From the NCBI GenBank assembly GCA_028817755.1, contig JAPPPA010000098.1, positions 1-6,504 on the forward strand: a stretch of 6,504 nt of DNA. Direction: 5' to 3'. Each line of letters opens with the position of its first letter. The first letter of the stretch is position 1. The DNA is from Gammaproteobacteria bacterium (GTDB lineage: Bacteria; Pseudomonadota; Gammaproteobacteria; JAPPPA01). The notes under the pieces were generated by a model that was not told the origin of the DNA, searched no databases, and saw only the letters and a list, made by a program, of their open reading frames with translations. The position numbers were made by a program, and so were the translations under genes. Below are positions 1 through 5,367 of this stretch, one piece after another.

Positions 1-1
1 C

Positions 2-832
2 CCGGAATACATTCAGGCCTTCCGCAAAATGTGGTTCCACGGCAAAGACGGCTTTAACCTCGCCAACCTAAAACGCAAACTGCGTATGGAAGAAAACTTC
101 TTCACCCGTCGCTTAGATGAAATGACTGTGCACCTCTGCCCACTCCAGAACTGGTCAGACGAACCGCTGCAAGCACCTTACGAACGCCTCCAGCAATTCC
201 AAAAAGACGGCAGCGGCGCGGCCACGGCAGAAGAAAAAGCTTTCTTCGAAACACTGCCAGCCATTAACGACGACTGCGAGTTCTTTATGCAGTTGCTGCG
301 CGAATGGGACACAGGCATTCGTTGGCACGTCACCACCGCCAACACCAAACCCGCCAAAACCAAAGAGCTACTGTTCGATCCGCTCAACTTCCCCGGCTTT
401 AACGACAGCGGCGCGCACCTTACCAATATGGCATTCTACGACGGCAACCTGCGTACCCTGCAATTCGCAAAGGAAGATGGCCTAGAACGCGTTGGCTACG
501 CCATCCATCGCCTGACTAAACAACCCGCAGACTTCTTCGGCCTAAACGCGGGCCACATAACTGTTGGCGCGCAAGCCGACATCTGCATCATCGAACCGAG
601 CGCACTCGACGGCTGGCACCCAGAAAACACCGTCGACTACATATGGCGTGATTTATTCGACAGCCACCAAATGGTTAATCGCCCGCCCAAGATCGTCGAG
701 AAAGTGTTTATCGGCGGCAAGCTGGCGTGGGACGGCGAAAACTTCGGCCCCGACTACGAGCAAAAACCAATGGGCCGTTACCTGCGGCATAAAGATCATC
801 CGCTCGAGAAGGCATGGACTGTTGCCGCGTAG
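2..832 (+). CDS. Amidohydrolase of the N-acyl-D-amino-acid deacylase (D-aminoacylase) type, C-terminal part
   Basis: The reading frame is open from base 2, so the gene begins outside the window; 276 residues are visible and the frame ends with TAG at 830-832. The visible part is the C-terminal half of a metal-dependent amidohydrolase. Two features support this. The segment PGFNDSGAH (NDSGAH at visible residues 134-139) resembles the family's SDGGAH-like segment, whose Asp acts in catalysis. Later, HITVGAQADICIIEP matches the place where the chain returns from the barrel to the small beta-sandwich domain. The metal-binding HxH and Lys/Cys ligands expected earlier lie outside the window, so activity cannot be judged. 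Known members hydrolyse N-acyl-D-amino acids or related amides; the substrate here is unknown. No partner gene is visible on this strand. Repeat element A starts within a few bases of the stop codon. Family assignment is fairly secure; substrate is not. Confidence 0.8.
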   Translation, partial: PEYIQAFRKMWFHGKDGFNLANLKRKLRMEENFFTRRLDEMTVHLCPLQNWSDEPLQAPYERLQQFQKDGSGAATAEEKAFFETLPAINDDCEFFMQLLREWDTGIRWHVTTANTKPAKTKELLFDPLNFPGFNDSGAHLTNMAFYDGNLRTLQFAKEDGLERVGYAIHRLTKQPADFFGLNAGHITVGAQADICIIEPSALDGWHPENTVDYIWRDLFDSHQMVNRPPKIVEKVFIGGKLAWDGENFGPDYEQKPMGRYLRHKDHPLEKAWTVAA

Positions 833-902
833 CTAGAAACCCAGTGCGGGTTTCGCCCCTAGAACCTTTGTTAGTATCGATTTAGGCCCACCCGCTGGGC
901 GA

Positions 903-930
903 GCCTATTTTTGAGGCATCAAAAATAGGC
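903..930. other. A/T-rich perfect hairpin of element A
   Basis: The arms GCCTATTTTTGA (903-914) and TCAAAAATAGGC (919-930) pair perfectly over 12 bp around the loop GGCA. The hairpin sits at the same place in element A as the hairpins at 3350-3381 and 3759-3790 in the composite element: after a GG[C/G]CGAG box and before the multi-stem module. The stem bases differ, but the T-run/A-run arm design is shared. It is not followed by a T-run on either strand, so it does not look like a normal intrinsic terminator. Confidence 0.8.
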
Positions 931-951
931 GAAAAAATGCTTTACCCACCG

Positions 952-1093
952 TGCGGCCCCTCCGGGGTGCCCTGCGCTACTCACAATCTGCTAGGTTTGC
1001 TGACAGGGCATCCATGCCCTGACAGCAAAGCTCGGCGTCCTGCCTCGCCCGCTACGCGGCCTATTCAACAGATTGCTCCGTTGCTCGGCCGCA
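952..1093 (+). ncRNA. Predicted structured multi-stem module of element A
   Basis: Nested pairing can be read directly. The outer stem P1 is TGCGGCC (952-958) with GGCCGCA (1087-1093). P2 is the small hairpin CCCC-TCC-GGGG (957-967), sharing two bases with P1. P3 is CAATCTG (984-990) with CAGATTG (1069-1075). P4 is a long hairpin with arms TTTGCTG-A-CAGGGCA and TGCCCTG-A-CAGCAAA (996-1029). P5 is CCGC-TAC-GCGG (1049-1059). Each stem has a differently spelled but still paired counterpart at 3595-3739; P1, P2 and P3 also have counterparts at 3414-3529. Segments 970-989, 1023-1050 and 1070-1090 are identical to the reverse complement of 3699-3718, 3639-3666 and 3601-3621. The covariation supports a conserved fold, but RNA and single-stranded DNA cannot be told apart here, and no promoter for it was found. 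Confidence 0.6.
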
Positions 1094-1168
1094 TAAAGGG
1101 CTAAACACTGCTATCCCAACTTACAAATTGATCCAACCACACCGTCACTGTGCCTAAGCACCAGTAAA

Positions 1169-1177
1169 TGGCATAAT
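1169..1177 (+). promoter_or_regulatory. Likely extended -10 promoter for metG
   Basis: TGGCATAAT fits the extended -10 pattern TGN followed by a hexamer matching TATAAT at 5 of 6 positions. The -35 region, with TGTGCC at the usual 17-base spacing, is poor, which is common for extended -10 promoters. Transcription would start near 1184, giving a leader of about 34 nt. It lies just outside the right end of element A, so metG appears to have its own promoter independent of the repeat. Prediction only. Confidence 0.5.
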
Positions 1178-1217
1178 CCGCGCCCAATTCAAAGACAACA
1201 CGGTTCATTTACCAAGC

Positions 1218-3266
1218 ATGTCCACTCGCAAGATCTTAGTTACCAGCGCTCTTCCTTACGCCAACGGCCCTATTCACCTCGGCCACTTGGTTGAATACAT
1301 CCAAACCGATATCTGGACCCGCTTCCAAAAAATGCAGGGCCATGAGGCTTGGTACGTTTGCGCCGATGACGCGCACGGCACGCCGATTATGTTGCGCGCC
1401 GACAAGGAAGGCATTACGCCGGAAGCACTGATTGCGAAAACCAGCGAAGAGCATCAGGCCGATTTTGCTGACTTTAATATCGCCTTTGACCACTACCACA
1501 GCACGCACTCTGACGAGAACCGCGAGCTAGCCAGCGATATTTATCTGAAACTAGAAAGTGCTGGGCACATCGCCAAACGCACCATTTCTCAGGCTTTCGA
1601 CCCTGAGAAACAAATGTTTCTGCCAGACCGCTTTATTAAAGGCGAATGCCCGAAGTGTGGCGCTGCTGACCAATATGGTGACAACTGCGAAGTGTGTGGC
1701 GCGACTTATAGCCCCACCGAATTGAAGAATGCGGTATCAGCCGTATCTGGCGCCACGCCGATCGAGAAAGATTCTGAGCACTACTTCTTTAAGCTCGGTG
1801 ACTTTGAAGCCTTCTTAAAAGAGTGGACGACTTCAGGCCATGTGCATGAGTCGTTAGAAAACAAACTCGGTGAATGGTTCGAGGCCGGCCTGCAAGACTG
1901 GGACATCAGCCGTGATGCGCCCTACTTTGGTTTCCAAATTCCCGGCAGCGACAACAAATACTTCTACGTATGGTTAGACGCACCGGTTGGCTATATGGCC
2001 AGCTTTAAAGCGCTCTGCGAGAAGCAGGGCTTAAACTTCGACGAATACTGGGCTGAAGATTCAAATGCCGAAGTCGTACACTTTATCGGCAAAGACATCG
2101 TCTACTTCCACGCCCTATTCTGGCCAGCGATGCTGAAAGGCGCGGGCTTCCGTACGCCAAGCAAAATTCTCGCGCACGGTTTCCTCACCCTAAACGGCGA
2201 GAAAATGAGTAAGTCGCGCGGCACCTTTATTAAAGCCCGCACATGGTTAGACCATATGCCAGCCGAGCCGCTGCGTTACTACTTCGCCGCCAAACTCAAC
2301 AACGGCGTTAGCGACCTTGATCTGAATCTGGAAGACTTTGTTGCCCGTGTAAATTCAGACCTTGTCGGTAAATACGTCAATATCGCCAGCCGCTGCGCCA
2401 ACTTCATCACCAAGAAGTTTGACGGCCAGCTAACCGAAATTACCGAAGCACATCCGCTAGTCGCTGAATGCGCTGCCGCCGCACCCCAAATTGCCGAACT
2501 GTACGAACAGCGCGACTTTGCCCGCGCCGTCCGCGAAATCATGGCACTGGCCGACAAAGCCAACCAATACATCGCCGAGCAAGAGCCTTGGGCGCTAGCC
2601 AAAGACGAAAGCAAACTGCCACAGGTGCATGACATCTGCTCTACCGGCGTGCGTTTGTTTCATATCTTAAGTATCTACCTCAAGCCTCTGCTGCCAGCGC
2701 TAGGCGAAAAGGCCGAAGCCTTTTTGAACCTGCCGCCACAACAGTGGAGCGACGTTGGCCAGAACTTGAGCGGCCATGCCATCAACAAATTCAAACCGTT
2801 GATGACTCGCGTGCAATCAGAAGATATTGAGAAAGTATTAGAAGTGGCGGCGGAAGAAGCCAAAGCTTTTGCGGAGCCAGAAAAGAAAGTGGAAGCTACC
2901 AATCCAATCGCTGACGAAATCGAATTCGACGACTTCGCCAAGATCGACCTACGCCTAGCGACTATTGTTGAAGCCGACCATGTTGAGGGCGCCGACAAGC
3001 TACTACGTTTGCAGCTAGACCTTGGTGATGAAACCGGCGGCGTGAAGAAGCAAGTTTTCGCTGGCATTAAGAGTGCTTATGACCCAGAAGACTTGATTGG
3101 CAAGACGACCGTTGTGGTTGCCAACCTAAAACCTCGCAAGATGCGATTTGGCATGTCGGAAGGCATGGTATTGGCGGCTGGACCTGGTGGTGAGGATCTT
3201 TGGATTCTTGAGCCGAGCAATAACAGTCGTGGGAAGTTTTCTCAGGCTGGGAATCGGGTTAAATAA
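1218..3266 (+). CDS. metG: Methionyl-tRNA synthetase
   Basis: This class I synthetase charges tRNA-Met in the cytoplasm with methionine and ATP, and serves both initiator and elongator tRNAs. The protein has 682 residues, close to the E. coli enzyme. Visible signatures in order: the HIGH-type motif PIHLGH (residues 18-23); one zinc knuckle with C144, C147, C157 and C160; the methionine-pocket segment WLDAPVGYM (252-260); the catalytic KMSKS loop (329-333); a helical anticodon-binding domain (roughly 350-530); and a C-terminal Trbp111/EMAP-like tRNA-binding and dimerisation domain (about 570-682, with NLKPRKMRFGMSEGM). The start at 1218 gives the usual KILVTSALPYANG N-terminus, and no in-frame start codon lies shortly upstream. 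A clear Shine-Dalgarno sequence is missing. Related repeats lie on both sides. All key motifs are intact, so it should be the housekeeping enzyme. Confidence 0.98.
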   Translation: MSTRKILVTSALPYANGPIHLGHLVEYIQTDIWTRFQKMQGHEAWYVCADDAHGTPIMLRADKEGITPEALIAKTSEEHQADFADFNIAFDHYHSTHSDENRELASDIYLKLESAGHIAKRTISQAFDPEKQMFLPDRFIKGECPKCGAADQYGDNCEVCGATYSPTELKNAVSAVSGATPIEKDSEHYFFKLGDFEAFLKEWTTSGHVHESLENKLGEWFEAGLQDWDISRDAPYFGFQIPGSDNKYFYVWLDAPVGYMASFKALCEKQGLNFDEYWAEDSNAEVVHFIGKDIVYFHALFWPAMLKGAGFRTPSKILAHGFLTLNGEKMSKSRGTFIKARTWLDHMPAEPLRYYFAAKLNNGVSDLDLNLEDFVARVNSDLVGKYVNIASRCANFITKKFDGQLTEITEAHPLVAECAAAAPQIAELYEQRDFARAVREIMALADKANQYIAEQEPWALAKDESKLPQVHDICSTGVRLFHILSIYLKPLLPALGEKAEAFLNLPPQQWSDVGQNLSGHAINKFKPLMTRVQSEDIEKVLEVAAEEAKAFAEPEKKVEATNPIADEIEFDDFAKIDLRLATIVEADHVEGADKLLRLQLDLGDETGGVKKQVFAGIKSAYDPEDLIGKTTVVVANLKPRKMRFGMSEGMVLAAGPGGEDLWILEPSNNSRGKFSQAGNRVK

Positions 3267-3285
3267 CACACTGCTTAACGGGAGC

Positions 3286-3333
3286 CTCTAGTGGCTGTTT
3301 CGGCCCTAGACGCTTTTATTTGCTTTCGGTGAG
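3286..3333 (+). repeat. Left terminal inverted repeat of the composite element
   Basis: This 48-base segment contains AGTGGCTGTTTCGGCC and GCTTTCGGTGAG, and matches the reverse complement of 3809-3856 with five substitutions and no gaps. Four of the five differences are transitions, as expected for two copies drifting apart. Its first 26 bases also resemble the left end of element A (841-866). It begins about 20 bases after the metG stop codon. Confidence 0.85.
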
Positions 3334-3349
3334 CACTTACTAAAGGCCG

Positions 3350-3381
3350 AGTTACTTTTTTCTTTGGCGAAAAAAGTAACT
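3350..3381. other. A/T-rich perfect hairpin of half-element C
   Basis: The arms AGTTACTTTTTT (3350-3361) and AAAAAAGTAACT (3370-3381) pair perfectly over 12 bp around the loop CTTTGGCG. It directly follows GGCCGAG. The runs are placed the wrong way round for a normal terminator: the U-run lies in the 5' arm and the A-run in the 3' arm. It is the positional equivalent of the hairpins at 903-930 and 3759-3790. Confidence 0.8.
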
Positions 3382-3413
3382 CCCTAGTCATAGATATGGG
3401 CGCCACACCCACC

Positions 3414-3529
3414 GCACAGCCGCTTCGCGGTTCCTTGCGCTTCTCGCGAATTTTGGCGGTCGCGGAAACTCGCTGCGCTCAAACAAGCCGCTCCCTCAAT
3501 CCAAAATTCACTGCGATGCTCAGCTGTGC
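3414..3529 (+). ncRNA. Predicted structured module of half-element C (short, diverged form)
   Basis: The nested architecture of module A recurs with different stem bases. P1 is GCACAGC (3414-3420) with GCTGTGC (3523-3529). P2 is CCGC-TTC-GCGG (3420-3430). P3 is GAATTTTGG (3448-3456) with CCAAAATTC (3501-3509). The linker between P2 and P3 (3431-3447, TTCCTTGCGCTTCTCGC) clearly matches the linker in A and B. GCTC is kept between P3 and P1 on the 3' side. The part inside P3 is only 44 bases, and I see no counterpart of the long P4 hairpin or of P5. It has the same orientation as A. This is a second subtype of the same element, not a recent copy. Confidence 0.55.
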
Positions 3530-3594
3530 AGAAGGGGCCTACTTAGAAACATCTCACGCTACGTGAATTGATAAACGGTCTATTCCCCGCCCTC

Positions 3595-3739
3595 CTCTAC
3601 GGCCGAGCAACGGAGCAATCTATCGAAAAGGCCCGAAGGGGCGAGGCAGGACGCCGAGCTTTGCTGCAGGGCTAGGAGAGCCCTTCAGCAAACCCGATAG
3701 ATTGTGAGTAGCGCAGGGAACTGCGAAGCAGCCGTAGAG
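3595..3739 (-). ncRNA. Predicted structured module of half-element B, inverted relative to A
   Basis: Plus-strand coordinates: P1 is CTCTACGGC (3595-3603) with GCCGTAGAG (3731-3739). P3 is CAATCTATCG (3616-3625) with CGATAGATTG (3695-3704). P5 is a GCCC/GGGC hairpin (3631-3642). P4 is the long hairpin 3660-3692, with core AGGGCT/AGCCCT flanked by TTTGCTG and CAGCAAA. P2 is CTGC-GAA-GCAG (3721-3731). Compared with module A, stem bases are replaced on both arms, while the blocks at 3601-3621, 3639-3666 and 3699-3718 match A exactly as reverse complements. The open frame at 3620-3832 over this module is not credible as a gene. Confidence 0.6.
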
Positions 3740-3758
3740 CGGGACCAGCTTTCTTTTG

Positions 3759-3790
3759 GTTACTTTTCTTTGCTGCCAAAGAAAAGTAAC
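3759..3790. other. A/T-rich perfect hairpin of half-element B
   Basis: The arms GTTACTTTTCTTT (3759-3771) and AAAGAAAAGTAAC (3778-3790) pair perfectly over 13 bp around the loop GCTGCC. On the minus strand it follows the GGCCGAG box, as in half-element C. Its stem differs from the one at 3350-3381 (an inner CTTT/AAAG pair replaces part of the T/A run), again with pairing kept. Confidence 0.8.
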
Positions 3791-3808
3791 TCGGCCAACA
3801 CTATAAAC

Positions 3809-3856
3809 CTCACCGAAAGCGAATAGAAGCATCTAAGGCCGAAACAGCCACTAGTG
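3809..3856 (-). repeat. Right terminal inverted repeat of the composite element
   Basis: This is the inverted partner of 3286-3333, with 43 of 48 positions matching. It ends 15 bases before the stop codon (3872-3874) of the minus-strand gene. As at metG and the amidohydrolase, the element begins almost directly after a gene's 3' end. Confidence 0.85.
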
Positions 3857-3871
3857 AAGCCCGCCGTACCT

Positions 3872-4855
3872 CTATAACAGCTCTCCCGCAGAACCCGAAA
3901 GATAAAAAGCCCCAAGACGGCGTTTTAGCAATTCCTCCAGATACCCAGTATCCACCAAAGCCTCAATAAACGCCGGTAATAAAACCGATGCTTCAGCCTT
4001 AATCATATCCGCACCAACACCCACATCCGCTAGCGCGTTGGTAATCGGCTTCTCACCATAACTAGCAAAATAGGCATCAATACCTTCATTCAACAAGGTC
4101 TGAAAATAGGCCGTTTGGCGCAGCTCCATCCAAAAACGCTGCCCATAGGCAGCCATGCCTTTCAATTCGTCTTCCTGCAGCACATCGGCAACCGACAAGT
4201 TCGCTTGCGCCACAATGCTCCACACCTCATCAACCAATTCACGCAGGCGTTCTTCGTTTAACGAGGTCTGTAAGAAACTCTTACTTTGGCGAGCAATATT
4301 CTTGGCGTTGGCTTTAATGTAACCGCGTAGGCGTTTTTCGAGCTGGCCGTCAATCTGCTTACCTAAGGCACCGGCGCCCTTGGCTAAAAAGCCAGAAACG
4401 GCGCCTAGTTTTTCGGTGCCCGCGGCGAGGTAATCGCGAATACCGTTATAGAGAATATCTGACACCAGCATGGTAAACAGCGGGCTTTCGATTGAACCGG
4501 CGATGATGGCGTCACGCAGTTCTGACAGCGCCAATATTTGCTCAACGCTGTCTTCTAGCAACGACTCACTGACTATATCGCCAAGTTTGGTTTCCTTGTT
4601 TACCGGCAAGGCAACCAAGTGCGCTGCAATACCTCCCACCAACTCAGCAATGGAATCCGGCAACGGCATTTCTACCACCAAACTCTGTGCGGCGTTTTTA
4701 ACGCGCTCTGCATTGCTGAGTTTGTTTAGCGGCGTACTTTGCGCCCATTCGAAGAAGGCGTTGGTTTCAGCCTCAATCTGTTCGGGCAGCTTGTCTGTCC
4801 ATTGCGCTAGTTCAAACGCCACGTGGGCGTCTAACAAGGCTTGAGCCTTACTCAT
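3872..4855 (-). CDS. Unrecognised alpha-helical protein, downstream of ribH
   Basis: I do not recognise this 327-residue protein. Its composition predicts an almost entirely helical, soluble or peripherally membrane-bound protein. There is no signal peptide and no clear transmembrane helix. A Gly/Ala-rich amphipathic stretch (about residues 145-166, with LAKGAGALGKQ) is followed by a basic helix (170-190). Acidic helical segments lie at both ends. No catalytic motif is visible. The ATG at 4853-4855 is only 5 bases beyond the ribH stop codon. Two possible ribosome sites overlap the end of ribH: AAAAGG nine bases upstream of the ATG, and AGAAGG one base upstream. The genes are therefore probably cotranscribed and translationally coupled. 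It is a real gene by length, coupling and codon content; its function is unknown. Its 3' end converges on metG across the composite repeat. Confidence 0.7.
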   Translation of the reverse strand: MSKAQALLDAHVAFELAQWTDKLPEQIEAETNAFFEWAQSTPLNKLSNAERVKNAAQSLVVEMPLPDSIAELVGGIAAHLVALPVNKETKLGDIVSESLLEDSVEQILALSELRDAIIAGSIESPLFTMLVSDILYNGIRDYLAAGTEKLGAVSGFLAKGAGALGKQIDGQLEKRLRGYIKANAKNIARQSKSFLQTSLNEERLRELVDEVWSIVAQANLSVADVLQEDELKGMAAYGQRFWMELRQTAYFQTLLNEGIDAYFASYGEKPITNALADVGVGADMIKAEASVLLPAFIEALVDTGYLEELLKRRLGAFYLSGSAGELL

Positions 4856-4860
4856 GCCTT

Positions 4861-5349
4861 CTAGCCTTTTGCCAAGCTATCTTGCCAGTGCAGCAGCTCG
4901 GTCAGTGCAAACACGGCTTCTAGGCCTTTATTGGACTCGCTATCATCTGAACGCGCCGCCGCATCGTCAAGGCTCGTCACGCCGATGACTTCGTTAATAA
5001 TGGGTTTGTTATGTTTCAGTGAAACTTGGCCAAAACCTTCAACCACGGTTTGCAGAACTGACGCATCGTGCGTAGTAGCGCCCTGCAGCACAACCCCAAA
5101 GGCCATTACGGCTGATAGCTCAGGATCACTTTCAAATAGCATATTGGCTGCCAATGGCAGCTCTAGAGAACCGGGCAAAGTGTGCACGCTAATGTTGTCG
5201 CGATTCACACCTGCGTCAACCATTTCAGCAATGGCACGGTCAACCATGGCGTCTACAAACTGCGGATGCCACATAGCCGCAACGATGGCGACTTTGGCAT
5301 TAGGAATCTTGTGAAAATCTTGTTTCTTTTTGGGTAGAAAACCGGCCAC
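4861..5349 (-). CDS. ribH: Lumazine synthase (6,7-dimethyl-8-ribityllumazine synthase), divergent type
   Basis: The family condenses 5-amino-6-ribitylamino-uracil with 3,4-dihydroxy-2-butanone 4-phosphate, the second-last step of riboflavin synthesis. The 162-residue length is typical. Seen motifs: PGSLELPLA (residues 59-67, the family's PGAxExPLA segment), VLQGATTHDASV (87-98, with the likely general-acid His at 94), and R133 with NKGLEA (140-145). Differences from the common enzyme: the usual aromatic Phe of the ARFN segment is Trp (MWH, W27), as in the RibH2 type; the Arg of VIRGxTxH is Gln (Q89); and the Lys between R133 and NKG appears replaced in RSDDSESNKG. The start is GTG, with GGAG seven bases upstream and an in-frame TAA 21 bases upstream. 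It follows the cyclase gene by 18 bases. No other riboflavin genes are nearby, so it may be a secondary paralogue. Confidence 0.85.
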   Translation of the reverse strand: MAGFLPKKKQDFHKIPNAKVAIVAAMWHPQFVDAMVDRAIAEMVDAGVNRDNISVHTLPGSLELPLAANMLFESDPELSAVMAFGVVLQGATTHDASVLQTVVEGFGQVSLKHNKPIINEVIGVTSLDDAAARSDDSESNKGLEAVFALTELLHWQDSLAKG

Positions 5350-5356
5350 GTGGGCA

Positions 5357-5360
5357 CTCC
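5357..5360 (-). promoter_or_regulatory. Ribosome binding site that fixes the GTG start of ribH
   Basis: On the minus strand, GGAG (within ATGGAG) lies seven bases before the GTG at 5349-5347. The overlapping ATG at 5362-5360 is out of frame with ribH, and the only in-frame codons between the upstream TAA and the GTG are non-starts. The GTG is therefore the best start. Confidence 0.65.
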
Positions 5361-5367
5361 ATCTAAC

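Larger units (their letters stand above)
836..1110 (+). repeat. Repeat half-element A, between the amidohydrolase and metG
   Basis: This element fills most of the 385-base gap before metG. Its left end (841-866) matches the left end of the composite element at 3288-3313 at 19 of 26 positions. A short hairpin (GAAACCC/GGGTTTC, 836-842 and 848-854) covers the extreme left end. Next come a GGGCGAG box (897-902 region), an A/T-rich hairpin (903-930), the sequence ACCCACCG (944-951, also at 3407-3414), and the multi-stem module (952-1093). The right end GGGCTAAACACTG (about 1098-1110) is a loose inverted match to the left end (CAGTG at 842-846, GGGTTTCGCCC at 848-858). The boundaries are approximate. 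It carries no plausible gene. It is a dispersed non-coding repeat, possibly a non-autonomous mobile element; no transposase is in the window. Confidence 0.7.
3286..3856. repeat. Composite inverted element (two head-to-head half-elements, C and B) in the convergent gap
   Basis: The 605-base gap between metG and the convergent minus-strand genes is nearly all one symmetric structure. From each outer end inward it has a terminal repeat, a GGCCGAG box, an A/T-rich hairpin and a multi-stem module, with a spacer in the centre (about 3540-3590). The 48-base termini (3286-3333 and 3809-3856) match in inverted orientation at 43 of 48 positions. The similarity resumes at GGCCGAGTTACTTTT further in. Total length is about 570 bp. 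The layout resembles a MITE (small transposon-like element without its own transposase), but no clear target-site duplication flanks it. No credible protein is encoded. It could alternatively be a bidirectional 3'-end or RNA-processing region for the converging transcripts. Confidence 0.75.

Noticed and set aside
564..836. Alternative-frame open reading frames inside the amidohydrolase, metG, ribH and cyclase genes
   Set aside because: Each overlaps a gene with clear family motifs and has low-complexity Ser/Ala/Arg-rich translations typical of out-of-frame reading.
836..854. Intrinsic terminator after the amidohydrolase gene
   Set aside because: The 7-bp hairpin GAAACCC/GGGTTTC is followed by GCCCCTAG and not a T-run; it is better explained as the end of repeat element A.
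833..1110. CRISPR array or tandem repeat
   Set aside because: The repeats are three dispersed, partly inverted copies of about 140 bases with internal stems, with no regular spacers.
3267..3300. Target-site duplication flanking the composite element
   Set aside because: The flanks (GGAGCC on the left, AAGCCC on the right) show only loose similarity and no exact direct repeat, so no duplication can be claimed.
3350..3790. Integron attC sites or gene-cassette structure, because of GTTAC/GTAAC arms
   Set aside because: The arms are perfect simple hairpins without the paired core sites and extrahelical bases of attC, and there is no integrase or cassette-like gene.
3620..3832. Minus-strand open frame of 70 codons over half-element B
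   Set aside because: It runs through the stems and A/T hairpin of the repeat and its bases are explained by pairing. It has no convincing ribosome site or domain. Such repeat-derived frames are easily mistaken for small hypothetical proteins.
5350..5367. FMN riboswitch ahead of ribH
   Set aside because: Only 18 bases separate ribH from the upstream gene, far too short for an FMN riboswitch, and no such conserved core is seen.
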